Shown: piece by piece, positions 17,301-25,102 of the stretch
Layout of the letters: each line of letters opens with the position of its first letter
Numbering within the stretch: position 1 is the first letter of the stretch
Source: Pseudomonas mohnii
GTDB lineage: Bacteria > Pseudomonadota > Gammaproteobacteria > Pseudomonadales > Pseudomonadaceae
Direction of reading: 5' to 3'
Assembly: GCF_900105115.1 (NCBI RefSeq)
Contig: NZ_FNRV01000001.1
Location: forward strand, 2,651,501-2,715,500
Length of the DNA stretch: 64,000 nt
The notes under the pieces: model-generated
Databases searched by the model: none
What the model was told of the DNA's origin: nothing
The model's input: the letters and a program-made list of their open reading frames with translations, nothing else
Made by a program: the position numbers and the translations under genes

Positions 17301-19558
17301 CGATTGGCCTGAATCTGTTCCGCACAGGCCTCGGCGTCGGCGTATGCCCTGAAGCGCTTGAGGGTATCGGTCAGCAGCGCGGGCGGGGTTTCGTGTTCCA
17401 CGTGCAGCCGGCGCAATGCATCTTCGTGAACGCCACTGACGGTCAGGATCTGCTCCAGGGTTTGATCCGTGAATCCGTCCACCGAGGCGCCCAAACGCTG
17501 GAGCAATTGACGCCGATCCCATTCCAGCGGTTGATCAAGCTCCGTCTTCCACAAGCCCGCGCCGTTGTGTTCCAGCAAGGGTTGATAGGCGTCTGCACGG
17601 GTTGGGTGTTGCAGGCGATGCTGGCCCGTGTCTGGGTCCTGTTTGACTTCATAGCATTTTTCGTCGATGCGCAGCAGGTCCCGATCCTGATGCCGGTACA
17701 AGCCTTTTTCACCGACGACGCCCTCCTTGGGCACGGTGACCGATTGCTCATAGGGCGTCAGATCCGGATTCCACAACCGCTGCTTGCCCGCGACCTCCAC
17801 AGGCTTGAGCCCTTCGACGAAGGGCGAGACCTTGATCGGTGTCAGCTGGCCGCTTGGCAATGCATGACCGGCGCTCATCAGCGCCAACTGTGCAAAGTTG
17901 ATCAGCACGCCATTGAAGTAGGCAGAGGCCTCTTCCTTGTCGCCTTTGCTCCAGTCTTCGATACCTTCGGCCACCTCGGCGAGCATCTGCGCAATCATGA
18001 TGCCGAGCATCGCTTCGCCCGCACCGGGCACCAACATCGCGGCGAAATTGAACAGGTTCCAGCCGATGTCCAGGTAACTGGTCAGGCGCTTGAAGCGGGC
18101 GTTGGCGTCCTCGTCGTCGGTCGGCACCGCGATGCGTCGGGCATCGGCGATGGCCTTGTCGCGGCGCTGCACGAACAGTGTCGCCCACAGATCGCCGGTG
18201 ATCTGATTGGTAATGGGTTCCGCATCGGGATTCTCCACCGCCGTTTCGCGCCACCACGGCCCCATGTCCAGCGGCTCGCGTTGCTGCCAGGTAAACGTCT
18301 TGAGGCGCTCGTTGACCCGGTGGAAAAACAGCCCTTTGTCCTTTTGCGCCACGAACCGGCTGAAAAAGGCCTGGTACTTCGCGTCGCGCAGCTGTCCGAT
18401 CAGGGTTTTCATGAACTCGGTCAGCGACGAGTATTCCTTGAGAGGATGCTCCGGATCATCCGGAACATAGGCGATCAAGTGGCCGGACAAACGACTCTGA
18501 TGGTAGACGTCGTCCCGGCGCAGAAGCTCATCGCTGAGACCCTGGGGCCCATTGGCAAAAAACGCCTGCAGCAGTTTGAACCGCTCGTACTCTGTTCCGG
18601 GCAATACCGGGATACGCTGCGACCATTCGCTCCAGAACTTCAACCCTTCAGGGGTCAAGGCATCGATCGCCTGCTTGATCTGCGACGGATCGCTCACGGC
18701 GCTGAACAGCACGATGCCCGTCAACCGAAAGCCCATCAGCGACAATCGGTGGCACTGCAACGGCCGATCGTACAGCGTGGTATTGGCCTGGCTCTCGCGT
18801 ATTTGCCTGAGCTTGCCGTAGGCATGGTCGCTGATATCGCCCTTCAATCGCGCGACCAGTGACGCCAGCTGAAACGTGGCTTTTTCACTGGCCACGGATT
18901 CGTCCTGCAAGGCGCTCCGGGCTTCGGCTGTTGCGGGCAGCAGGACGGATGTGATGTGCCGCTGGTACTGTCCGCCAAGGTCGAGGCTGCGGCACATCGA
19001 TGCAAACCCGGACAAGGAAATCGCGGGCTCAAGCGCAGGAGCGCCACGCTCATCCTTGCGATAGATGCCGGAGTTGCTGCGCCAGGCGTCCTCGGTGGTT
19101 TCAGATTCCTCGAAATTGTGCAGCGCCGCCTCCAGCAACGTGGACTGCCGAACGCGACTGGCCCCGGTATCAATGACAAGGCCAATTTTGCTGGGCACTT
19201 CAAGTTGTACGCTGAGCCCGTCGATGCCTTTGACGTTTTTGAAATTCGATTGCATTGCCGTACGCAGCAGTGGCTCGGCGAAGGCATTGATGTCGTGCTG
19301 CAAATCGCCCAGGGTCTTGTCCAGTACGTTTTGCAGACGCCCCTGTTCTTCAATCAATTCCTTCAGGTATTGGCGGTCTGTTTCCCGTGCACTGCTATAC
19401 CACTCAGGGGGCTCTGGCCTGAGCGTTTCAAGGCTTTCCAGTCTCGACATCGAGGCCTTTTTGATCGCCTCAGGTAGTACCGCGAGTATACGACGGTAAT
19501 AAACCCCATTATTTTGCGCGGGCGTTGCCCGCACGTTGCTTCCATGCAAATCAGACAC
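14309..19558 (-). CDS. DUF6543 / LRR / NEL-type E3 ubiquitin ligase-like effector
   Basis: A 1749-aa multidomain protein. Residues 1 to about 1085 form the large 'dermonecrotic toxin' DUF6543 scaffold, including a hydrophobic stretch near 495-530 (FNFAAMLVPGAGEAMLGIM) that could insert in membranes. Residues about 1237-1360 are leucine-rich repeats (YLNLQDNLLTAVPEVI and four or five further units). The C-terminal part from about 1395 looks like the NEL ubiquitin-ligase domain of IpaH/SspH. Cys1497 lies in ECVDGG, matching the CxD catalytic motif. There is no N-terminal signal peptide. It is monocistronic with no visible immunity gene. A role as a secreted effector is inferred; the secretion route is not shown by neighbours. 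Confidence 0.85.
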   Translation of the reverse strand: MSDLHGSNVRATPAQNNGVYYRRILAVLPEAIKKASMSRLESLETLRPEPPEWYSSARETDRQYLKELIEEQGRLQNVLDKTLGDLQHDINAFAEPLLRTAMQSNFKNVKGIDGLSVQLEVPSKIGLVIDTGASRVRQSTLLEAALHNFEESETTEDAWRSNSGIYRKDERGAPALEPAISLSGFASMCRSLDLGGQYQRHITSVLLPATAEARSALQDESVASEKATFQLASLVARLKGDISDHAYGKLRQIRESQANTTLYDRPLQCHRLSLMGFRLTGIVLFSAVSDPSQIKQAIDALTPEGLKFWSEWSQRIPVLPGTEYERFKLLQAFFANGPQGLSDELLRRDDVYHQSRLSGHLIAYVPDDPEHPLKEYSSLTEFMKTLIGQLRDAKYQAFFSRFVAQKDKGLFFHRVNERLKTFTWQQREPLDMGPWWRETAVENPDAEPITNQITGDLWATLFVQRRDKAIADARRIAVPTDDEDANARFKRLTSYLDIGWNLFNFAAMLVPGAGEAMLGIMIAQMLAEVAEGIEDWSKGDKEEASAYFNGVLINFAQLALMSAGHALPSGQLTPIKVSPFVEGLKPVEVAGKQRLWNPDLTPYEQSVTVPKEGVVGEKGLYRHQDRDLLRIDEKCYEVKQDPDTGQHRLQHPTRADAYQPLLEHNGAGLWKTELDQPLEWDRRQLLQRLGASVDGFTDQTLEQILTVSGVHEDALRRLHVEHETPPALLTDTLKRFRAYADAEACAEQIQANRVGQDWGDYAVRFMTELPGWPEGKAIEVFEGPGLSGAAIKEGYADALPANTLQMTWQDLLAGALPERVVGFLDEQALREMLGQWFSGDSKARVKALRDRLADQARGSKRRLFDKLYERREGTDDARLNLLKGDESSLSTSVAQALLDHADPSDLQHLAEKKRVPLRLSQQAREAAHQLRVARAYEGLYLGELHNTDTERLQLHSLAALPGWPADLRLEIREYSFSGTLRDSLGPEDAPIRKVLILGEDGRYEARDALDQHLHGADTLYAAVLHALPDQQRVALGYEIHDAAGLEQAIKARPLDRSVFEPVLRDNPVLKPSYDPSVMRLRGGMPGYAQVPRGMGLRRRARSLYPGFTAQEVETLLTEFAQNGGSAHERLTALEAEFDQLNRTMQNWMTSPTASFRFTPSGIAELRARERFYKAIRQCWQRSGPEGVQVAGAAHPQWLQLDDFPLIRRLLETLPKLDANFDHVTSLSVRSGELRNEHLGFLSSFRRVRYLNLQDNLLTAVPEVINEMSHLTDLSFNENRIELDALAVDRLKKLVQLRSLGLRGNPLKLAPNISRMPQLQVILLNETGLDSWPVGLFSQSRPRSIYLDLRHNPITRIPEVAPGSFRAELLARTLISREPRWISPDNLDTLKSYIESVGMDPERPYPPRGTLDSSDWWMGMTERQWQEKQEIWNEVEDEFDSVPFFNEIRKLTQSADFTAGGAYKTDLTAKVWRMLEAMAKDSELRVKLFNEAATPTECVDGGTQLFNAMGLQVLIHEAYALGSADLIETRLLELAQGKSRLDELGAIARQRVAARLAAGERFRRLDGQGNVTGTIDEVEVHLAYMTDLAQRLDLPWQARGMQFRKIAGVSKEMIEAAFRRIVALEEGDLLTDRILEQPLWNTWLESSSAKELDSLKRQIDATTELQDALLRRSEAVEPTAKVAFEAEIKALCRELNRDENAFSEGQVMSDEDYIKALTDIDRQIRQTLKSITQQAIERARLPRLELEPGQ

Positions 19559-19806
19559 TGTTCAATCACCTTGATGACAGGATAGGAAGCCACAGGTTCA
19601 TTCACCGGAGCGGGAAAAAAAAGAGCAAATTCCTGCTGGACCACTCCATAAAACAGGTGCAAACGGGTCGAAAATCAAAGAGCTATCGATAGGTATGTAC
19701 CGCCACAAATGCGCTGGGTCATGCCGTCGCATCAGCGGTCGTATTTTTCCCGCCAAAGAGACTAATATTCGAATCGCTGTCCCCGATTCATGCTCAGGTA
19801 ACCACC

Positions 19807-20934
19807 ATGCGTCTTTCCGAATTCATCGCCTTGAACGTTAATCGAATCGTCGATGAGTGGGAGCAATTCGCCAAAACCATCACCCCGGCCGCGCAATCGA
19901 TGGATAGCGTTTCGCTGCGCGACCATGCGAAGTCGATCCTGCTGGCCGCGGCCAGGGACATGACAAAGCCTCAGACCCCCAGCGAACAGGCGGCCAAAGC
20001 CCGCGGCGAAGGGCCGGAAAAAACCCCAAGCCTGGATGAGGCCGGCGCCAGTCATGGCGAATTGCGCCACAACGTGGGGTTTGATCTGGTGCAGATGACC
20101 AGCGAATTTCGCCATTTGCGCGCCACTGTGATTCGTTTGTGGGTCGACAGCCTGGACAGCCCCAACCTGGCTTACTTCCAGGACATGATTCGCTTCAATG
20201 AAGCCATCGACGAAGCCCTGGCCGAGTCCACGGCGGCCTATGCCGAACAAGTCAATCGTTCGCGGGACATCTTTCTGGCGATTCTCGGCCACGACCTGCG
20301 CGCGCCGCTGCAAGCGGTGAGCATGTCTACCGAACTGCTGATGCGCAAAACCACACTGGAGGGCGATGCCCTGGCCTGCGCGTCCCACATCCAGCGCGGG
20401 ACGCGCCATATGGCGGTGATGGTCAGCGATTTACTGGAACTGGTACGCAGCCGCCTGGGGCGGAGCCTGCCGATCGAACCGGCGCCCATGGACATGGCCG
20501 AAGCAGCACACGCGGCGATTGCCGAAGCCTGTGCGGGCAATCCGGAGTGCGATCCGACGCTGCAAGTGCTGGGCGACGCTCGTGGTAACTGGGATCCGGG
20601 GCGCATCGCCCAGATGTTGCAAAACCTGATCGGCAACGCCTTGCAGCATGGTTCGAACAAACGCGACGTAATCGTGACCCTCAAAGGCGAGCCGCTCTCC
20701 GTTCGTCTTACCGTGCACAACTACGGAATACCCATCCCCGAAGACGCCATCGCCACGATTTTCGATCCACTGGTGCGCAACGCCGGCGAAGAACTGGGCC
20801 AACCTTCAACCAGCCTGGGTTTGGGGTTGTTTATCGTCAAGGAGGTGGTGGATGCCCACAAGGGGACGATTGAGGTCAGTTCGAATGAAGAGGACGGCAC
20901 GCGGTTTACCGTGGTGCTTCCCAGAAAGGTTTGA
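19807..20934 (+). CDS. Orphan sensor histidine kinase with RsbRD-like N-terminal domain
   Basis: A 375-aa soluble kinase without membrane segments. Residues 1-150 resemble the RsbRD/RsbT-co-antagonist N-terminal helical domain (ALNVNRIVDEW, HNVGFDLVQMTSEFRHLRATVI, FNEAIDEALAES). Phospho-acceptor His162 lies in FLAILGHDLRAPLQA. The ATPase domain has the N-box (LQNLIGNALQHGS, about 271-283), a degenerate G1 (VHNYGIPIP) and G2 (LGLGLFIVKEVV). No response-regulator gene is adjacent, so the partner is unknown. The cytoplasmic N domain suggests an internal signal. Confidence 0.9.
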   Translation: MRLSEFIALNVNRIVDEWEQFAKTITPAAQSMDSVSLRDHAKSILLAAARDMTKPQTPSEQAAKARGEGPEKTPSLDEAGASHGELRHNVGFDLVQMTSEFRHLRATVIRLWVDSLDSPNLAYFQDMIRFNEAIDEALAESTAAYAEQVNRSRDIFLAILGHDLRAPLQAVSMSTELLMRKTTLEGDALACASHIQRGTRHMAVMVSDLLELVRSRLGRSLPIEPAPMDMAEAAHAAIAEACAGNPECDPTLQVLGDARGNWDPGRIAQMLQNLIGNALQHGSNKRDVIVTLKGEPLSVRLTVHNYGIPIPEDAIATIFDPLVRNAGEELGQPSTSLGLGLFIVKEVVDAHKGTIEVSSNEEDGTRFTVVLPRKV

Positions 20935-20965
20935 AGCCGTTGCGACCGGCGGGCTTTTGTGGCGA

Positions 20966-21013
20966 TTACTCCACCACCAACCGCCCCAACCGCTGCCGCA
21001 ACATCCGGTTCTC
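20966..21013. repeat. 48-bp direct repeat, left copy (duplicated 3' end of cbpM)
   Basis: Identical over 48 bp to 22103-22150, which encodes the last codons and stop of cbpM. The match starts exactly at the cbpM stop codon. After one substitution at 21014 a further GCCC matches, and GGCGA precedes both copies with a 1-nt indel. The two copies are in the same orientation and bracket the RHS gene, like the attL and attR of an integrated element. Confidence 0.95.
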
Positions 21014-21102
21014 TGCCCTGACTATCAGTTCTGATAGTTCCCGGTTTTTCGCCGTCCGAGTACAACTGGGCGTACGTATCCAACCTCTAAGGCAGACCTC
21101 CC

Positions 21103-22011
21103 ATGACCGGCTCGGCAAACAGTGACCAACCCTTGCGTCTGCTGCACACTCTTTTGTTGGCCACCGACAGCAAAAGCTCGGTGCTGGCCAATATCAGTGG
21201 CGGCAGAATCAATCGCATGGCGTATTCCGCCTTTGGTTTTCAATCCGCCGAACAGGAGGAGGTCCCGCGCTTGGGATTCAATGGCCAGTTTCGCGAGGCA
21301 TTGAACTGGTATTTCCTGGGCAATGGCTATCGCGTCTACAACTCGCGACTGATGCGTTTTCATAGCCCGGACAGTTGGAGTCCGTTTGGGGAGGGTGGTT
21401 TGAATGCGTATATGTATTGCGCGGGCGATCCGGTGAATTTTTCGGATCCGACGGGGCATATGGGGCTCCGGAATTTTTGGGGGTTACAGAGAGGCATTGC
21501 AAGAACATCCAGCGCCTCCAGCTTACGGCCGCTCGTCCCAACCGCTGCCGCAGCCCCAACCAACCCCACCGCATCACGGGCAGGGATGACCAATCCCGCC
21601 TTTGACAATACAGAGAACCAGCCCACCTACAAAACCTTACCGGCACTCACCAGAACGACCAATACGGTTGTAACCACTGACACAGTGGACATCGGACATG
21701 CGAATCGAATGCCTCCCCCCATTCCGCCCAAGAAGCAGACACCCCGCTTTAATGATACCGGTGGTCAGGTGGGCATCCTTAGCCCTAATCAGCGCCCAGG
21801 CCAGCCTGCCCGGTACCGGAAGATCTGGGAAAGTGAAGCCTTTCGATTTCCTCAGGCCCCTGCTCCTGAGCCAAGAAAGCTACAAAATGGCGCCACGCGT
21901 TACTACTCCGTGAGTTACGACCTTAATGGCAACCCCACACAGAGCAGCGTCGAAAAAATCTCCATGTCCGAGCTAGCAGAACGAACGAGACGCAAGGGAA
22001 GTCAACGCTGA
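21103..22011 (+). CDS. Small stand-alone RHS-core protein with variable C-terminal tail
   Basis: A 302-aa protein starting at the ATG after TAAGGCAGACCTCCC. Residues about 35-120 are the RHS-repeat-associated core: RLGFNGQFREALNWYFLGNGYRVYN, then MRFHSPDSWSPFGEGGLNAYMYCAGDPVN and SDPTGH. The upstream RHS barrel is absent. From about residue 125 the sequence is non-conserved, rich in Pro/Thr/Ala and lower in GC, with a basic tail. In full RHS proteins the region after the core is a swappable toxin tip. No immunity-like ORF follows; cbpM comes next on the other strand. It may be an orphan tip module or a relic. Toxic activity is not demonstrable here. Confidence 0.85.
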   Translation: MTGSANSDQPLRLLHTLLLATDSKSSVLANISGGRINRMAYSAFGFQSAEQEEVPRLGFNGQFREALNWYFLGNGYRVYNSRLMRFHSPDSWSPFGEGGLNAYMYCAGDPVNFSDPTGHMGLRNFWGLQRGIARTSSASSLRPLVPTAAAAPTNPTASRAGMTNPAFDNTENQPTYKTLPALTRTTNTVVTTDTVDIGHANRMPPPIPPKKQTPRFNDTGGQVGILSPNQRPGQPARYRKIWESEAFRFPQAPAPEPRKLQNGATRYYSVSYDLNGNPTQSSVEKISMSELAERTRRKGSQR

Positions 22012-22102
22012 ATGCGTTGACCATCAACAAGGGCAATCGACTGTTTGTAATCGCAAGTGAGTCGCATCCAACAGACCTTGGAACTGGCCTGTCGAGGGCG
22101 AC

Positions 22103-22150
22103 TTACTCCACCACCAACCGCCCCAACCGCTGCCGCAACATCCGGTTCTC
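22103..22150. repeat. 48-bp direct repeat, right copy (native 3' end of cbpM)
   Basis: The right-hand member of the perfect 48-bp direct repeat. It is part of the intact cbpM reading frame (complement encodes ENRMLRQRLGRLVVE and stop). Recombination between the two copies would delete 1,137 bp, including the whole RHS gene, and leave cbpM intact. Confidence 0.95.
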
Positions 22151-22408
22151 CGCCCGCAGTTGCTGCACCTCTTCGAGCAGGTTAAGCGCCAGGGCGACGC
22201 CTTCCCATTCCAGTTCCAGGTCGCGCCGCAGCTTGGCGGCGCGCTTGGCCAGGGTCAGTTCGTAATCGGTGAAGCGCCAATCCTTCGGCGTGCCCCCTTG
22301 GGGTTCGAGGATGCCGTGTTCGACGATTTCGATCACGTAGACGTCCGACAGGTCGGTCGCCTCACAGAATTCGGCCAGGTCCAGTTGAACGATCAGAGGG
22401 CTGCTCAT
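22103..22408 (-). CDS. cbpM: Chaperone modulator CbpM
   Basis: A 101-aa protein of the CbpM/MerR-like HTH family, the normal length. In E. coli it binds the J-domain of CbpA and blocks its co-chaperone activity. Visible are the DLAEFCEATDLSDVYVIEIVEHGILEP helix-turn-helix-like region and a C-terminal coiled-coil helix (EEVQQLRAENRMLRQRLGRL). It lies 23 bp downstream of cbpA in the same orientation. Its final 16 codons are duplicated upstream of the neighbouring RHS gene. Confidence 0.93.
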   Translation of the reverse strand: MSSPLIVQLDLAEFCEATDLSDVYVIEIVEHGILEPQGGTPKDWRFTDYELTLAKRAAKLRRDLELEWEGVALALNLLEEVQQLRAENRMLRQRLGRLVVE

Positions 22409-22431
22409 TACGGGCTACTCCGGGTCTTGGA

Positions 22432-23376
22432 TCAGAAATTTTCTCTCGGGTCGAACGCGGCTTTTTGCGCCAGTTCCTGCCACAGGGCCTTAATGTCATC
22501 GTCCGACTTTTTCGGCATGACGGCCTTCAGTTGCACGAACAGGTAACCCCGCTCGCCCGCCTTGCTCCGCAGGCCATGGCCCTTGGCGCGCATGCGCTGG
22601 CCGTTCTGGCTGCCGGCCGGCACCTTGAGGTTGATCTTGCCGGTCAGGGTCGGCACGGCCACTTCGGTGCCCAGGGCCAGTTCCCAGGGAGCCAGTGGCA
22701 GCGTGATGATCAGGTTTTCGCCTTCGACATCGAATTTCGGGTGCGGCGCGAAACGGATGGTCAGGTACAGATCGCCATTGGCGCCGCCACCGACACCCGG
22801 CGCGCCCTGGCCCTTGAGGCGAATGCGCTCGCCGTCGGTCACGCCGGCGGGGATCTTCACGTTCAGACTTTTAGTGGTATTGCTGACGTGCTGGCCGGCG
22901 GCGTTGTACTGCGGCACCTGGAAGGTGACCTTCTTCGACTCGCTCGAAAGGGTTTCTTCCAGAAAAATCGCCAGTTCCATTTCCACGTCCTGTCCTCGAC
23001 GCCCGCTGCTGCGACGCGACTCTGCCCCGCCAAAGCCGGGGCCACGGTTACCGAAGATCGAACTGAAGAAGTCCGAAAAATCGCCAGTGTCCTGACCGCC
23101 ACCACCGAAACCGCCACGGCTTTGCCAGCCTGGCGGCCCCTGGAACGGTTGACCATGCTGGCCATAGCGGCGCAAATCGTCGTATTCGGCGCGTTTGTCG
23201 GCGCTTTTCAACGCCTCGTAGGCCTCGGAGACATCCTTGAACTTGGCCTCGGCGTCCTTTTCCTTGCTGACGTCGGGGTGGTATTTGCGCGCCAGCTTGC
23301 GATAGGCGGCCTTGATCGCCTTGTCGTCTGCGGTCGGCTCCACACCGAGAATCTTGTAATAGTCTTTGAAGTCCAT
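22432..23376 (-). CDS. cbpA: Curved-DNA-binding J-domain co-chaperone CbpA
   Basis: A 314-aa DnaJ-type protein lacking the zinc-finger domain. The J-domain (residues 1-70) has HPD at 33-35. A Gly/Phe-rich linker follows ([25 protein letters not shown]), then two DnaJ C-terminal beta domains ending in a dimerisation tail. The start at 23376 ([11 protein letters not shown]) is chosen over an in-frame ATG five codons upstream because GGTGA sits 8 bp before it. It forms an operon with cbpM, divergent from a YegD-type Hsp70; this is a local chaperone cluster. Confidence 0.94.
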   Translation of the reverse strand: MDFKDYYKILGVEPTADDKAIKAAYRKLARKYHPDVSKEKDAEAKFKDVSEAYEALKSADKRAEYDDLRRYGQHGQPFQGPPGWQSRGGFGGGGQDTGDFSDFFSSIFGNRGPGFGGAESRRSSGRRGQDVEMELAIFLEETLSSESKKVTFQVPQYNAAGQHVSNTTKSLNVKIPAGVTDGERIRLKGQGAPGVGGGANGDLYLTIRFAPHPKFDVEGENLIITLPLAPWELALGTEVAVPTLTGKINLKVPAGSQNGQRMRAKGHGLRSKAGERGYLFVQLKAVMPKKSDDDIKALWQELAQKAAFDPRENF

Positions 23377-23673
23377 CGTGGGAATCACCATCCGTTATCG
23401 AAATCGCGCCACCTGACACAGCATGCGCCTTATTTGCCGCACAGAGTTTGACCGATCTCAAATTTGTGACCGGGCAGCGCTTCATAAGTTTATCGGCAGC
23501 CGGCGGGGCTTCTTGCGATTGCCCTGCGGCTGTCCGGTTGATGCAGGGTAGTTTGGGGGTGATCGCGCGTCTTTCAAGCGGTTGATCGGCAGATTTAGCG
23601 GATGGTCGGCCTTCGATTCTGTGCCGCACTGACATACACTGCGCGGCCGTTTTTTAACCGGAACTTGAAAGAC

Positions 23674-24939
23674 ATGAAAAACGCATCTCCAGCCCGTGCC
23701 TGTGGCATCGACTTTGGCACGTCCAACTCCACCGTCGGCTGGCTTCGCCCTGGCATGGAAACGCTGATCGCGCTGGAGGACGACAAGATCACCCTGCCTT
23801 CGGTGGTCTTCTTCAACATGGAAGAACGTCGCCCGGTGTACGGCCGGCTGGCGCTGCACGAGTACCTGGAAGGCTACGAGGGGCGCCTGATGCGCTCGCT
23901 CAAGAGCCTGCTGGGTTCCAAGCTGATCAAGCACGACACCAGCGTGCTGGGCACGGCGATGCCGTTCAAGGACCTGCTCGGACTGTTCATCGGGCAGCTG
24001 AAAAAGCGTGCCGAGGCTGCCGCTGGTCGGGAATTCGAAGAAGTCGTGCTGGGTCGCCCGGTGTTCTTTGTCGATGACGATGAAATGGCCGACCAGGAAG
24101 CGGAAAACACCCTGGTGGACGTCGCCCGCGCCATCGGCTTCAAAGACGTGTCCTTCCAGTACGAACCGATTGCCGCGGCATTCGACTACGAGTCGACCAT
24201 CGAAAAAGAAGAGTTGGTGCTGATTGTCGACATCGGCGGTGGTACTTCGGACTTCTCCCTGGTGCGCCTGTCCCCGGAACGTCGCAACCACGACAACCGT
24301 CACGACGACATCCTGGCCACCGGTGGCGTGCACATCGGCGGGACCGACTTCGACAAGCAACTGAGCCTGCAGGGCCTGATGCCTCTGTTCGGCTACGGCA
24401 GCCGGATGAAAAGTGGCGCCTACATGCCCACCAGCCACCACATGAACCTGGCGACCTGGCACACCATCAACTCGGTGTACTCGCAAAAGTCGACCCTGGC
24501 GCTGGGCAGCATGCGGTATGACATCGAAGACACCGGTGGCATCGATCGCCTGTTCAAGTTGATCGAACAGCGCGCCGGACACTGGCTGGCCATGGAAGTG
24601 GAAGAAACCAAGATCCAGCTGACCCATGCCCACAGCCGCCACGTCGCGCTGGACCGCATCGAACCCGGCCTGAGCGTGGAATTGAGCCGTGCACTGTTCG
24701 AGTCAGCCATCGAGAACCTGCTCGAGCGCGTGCGCGACAGCGTGACCCGGTTGCTGGCGGACGCCGATGTGCGGGTCGATCAGGTGGACACCGTGTTCTT
24801 CACCGGTGGTTCGAGCGGGATTCCGGCCCTGCGCAACAGCGTTTCGGCGATGCTGCCGAATGCGCGGCACGTGGAAGGGAATATCTTTGGCAGCATCGGC
24901 AGTGGTCTGGCCATCGAGGCCGCAAAACGCTATGGCTGA
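23674..24939 (+). CDS. yegD: Hsp70-family protein, YegD type
   Basis: A 421-aa actin/Hsp70 ATPase fold without the long substrate-binding domain of DnaK. Phosphate-1 motif is GIDFGTSNSTVGW at residues 10-22. Phosphate-2 is VDIGGGTSDFSL and the adenosine motif FFTGGSSGIPALRN. The start at 23674 fits the conserved N terminus; an earlier in-frame ATG at 23602 would add an unlikely 24 residues. It is transcribed away from cbpA-cbpM, which fits a J-protein/Hsp70 pairing, though no direct partnership is known to me. A tandem repeat element follows its stop. Confidence 0.92.
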   Translation: MKNASPARACGIDFGTSNSTVGWLRPGMETLIALEDDKITLPSVVFFNMEERRPVYGRLALHEYLEGYEGRLMRSLKSLLGSKLIKHDTSVLGTAMPFKDLLGLFIGQLKKRAEAAAGREFEEVVLGRPVFFVDDDEMADQEAENTLVDVARAIGFKDVSFQYEPIAAAFDYESTIEKEELVLIVDIGGGTSDFSLVRLSPERRNHDNRHDDILATGGVHIGGTDFDKQLSLQGLMPLFGYGSRMKSGAYMPTSHHMNLATWHTINSVYSQKSTLALGSMRYDIEDTGGIDRLFKLIEQRAGHWLAMEVEETKIQLTHAHSRHVALDRIEPGLSVELSRALFESAIENLLERVRDSVTRLLADADVRVDQVDTVFFTGGSSGIPALRNSVSAMLPNARHVEGNIFGSIGSGLAIEAAKRYG

Positions 24940-24943
24940 GGAG

Positions 24944-25091
24944 CAGCTTCAAGCTTCAAGCTTCAAGTAAAAGCAGGACGGTGTTCGCTCTGGGTTCTTA
25001 CTTGCAGCTTCAAGCTTCAAGCTTCAAGCTTCAAGTAAAAGTAGGACGGTGTTAGCTCTGGGCTCTTACTTGCAGCTTGAAGCTTGCAGCT
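24944..25091. repeat. Tandem 61/68-bp repeat built on AAGCTTC heptamers
   Basis: Unit 1 (24944-25004, 61 bp) and unit 2 (25005-25072, 68 bp) share the layout CAGCTTCAAGCTTCAAG, then GTAAAAG(C/T)AGGACGGTGTT, then GCTCTGGG(T/C)TCTTACTTG. Unit 2 has exactly one more 7-bp CTTCAAG copy. A partial third start, CAGCTTGAAGCTTGCAGCT, closes the array. The repeated AAGCTT cores and the inverted ends allow hairpins. It lies between two converging genes. Confidence 0.93.
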
Positions 25092-25102
25092 AATAGCTAC
25101 CG

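Noticed and set aside
17144..18862. 572-aa plus-strand open frame
   Set aside because: Antisense to the same large effector gene; composition (Arg, Leu, Gln, His rich) is typical of a shadow frame.
20431..21083. Minus-strand frames overlapping the histidine kinase end
   Set aside because: Antisense shadows; the left 48-bp repeat only contains the tail of cbpM without a start.
24944..25091. CRISPR-like tandem repeat
   Set aside because: Only two units that are adjacent with no unique spacer; a slippage-type tandem duplication.
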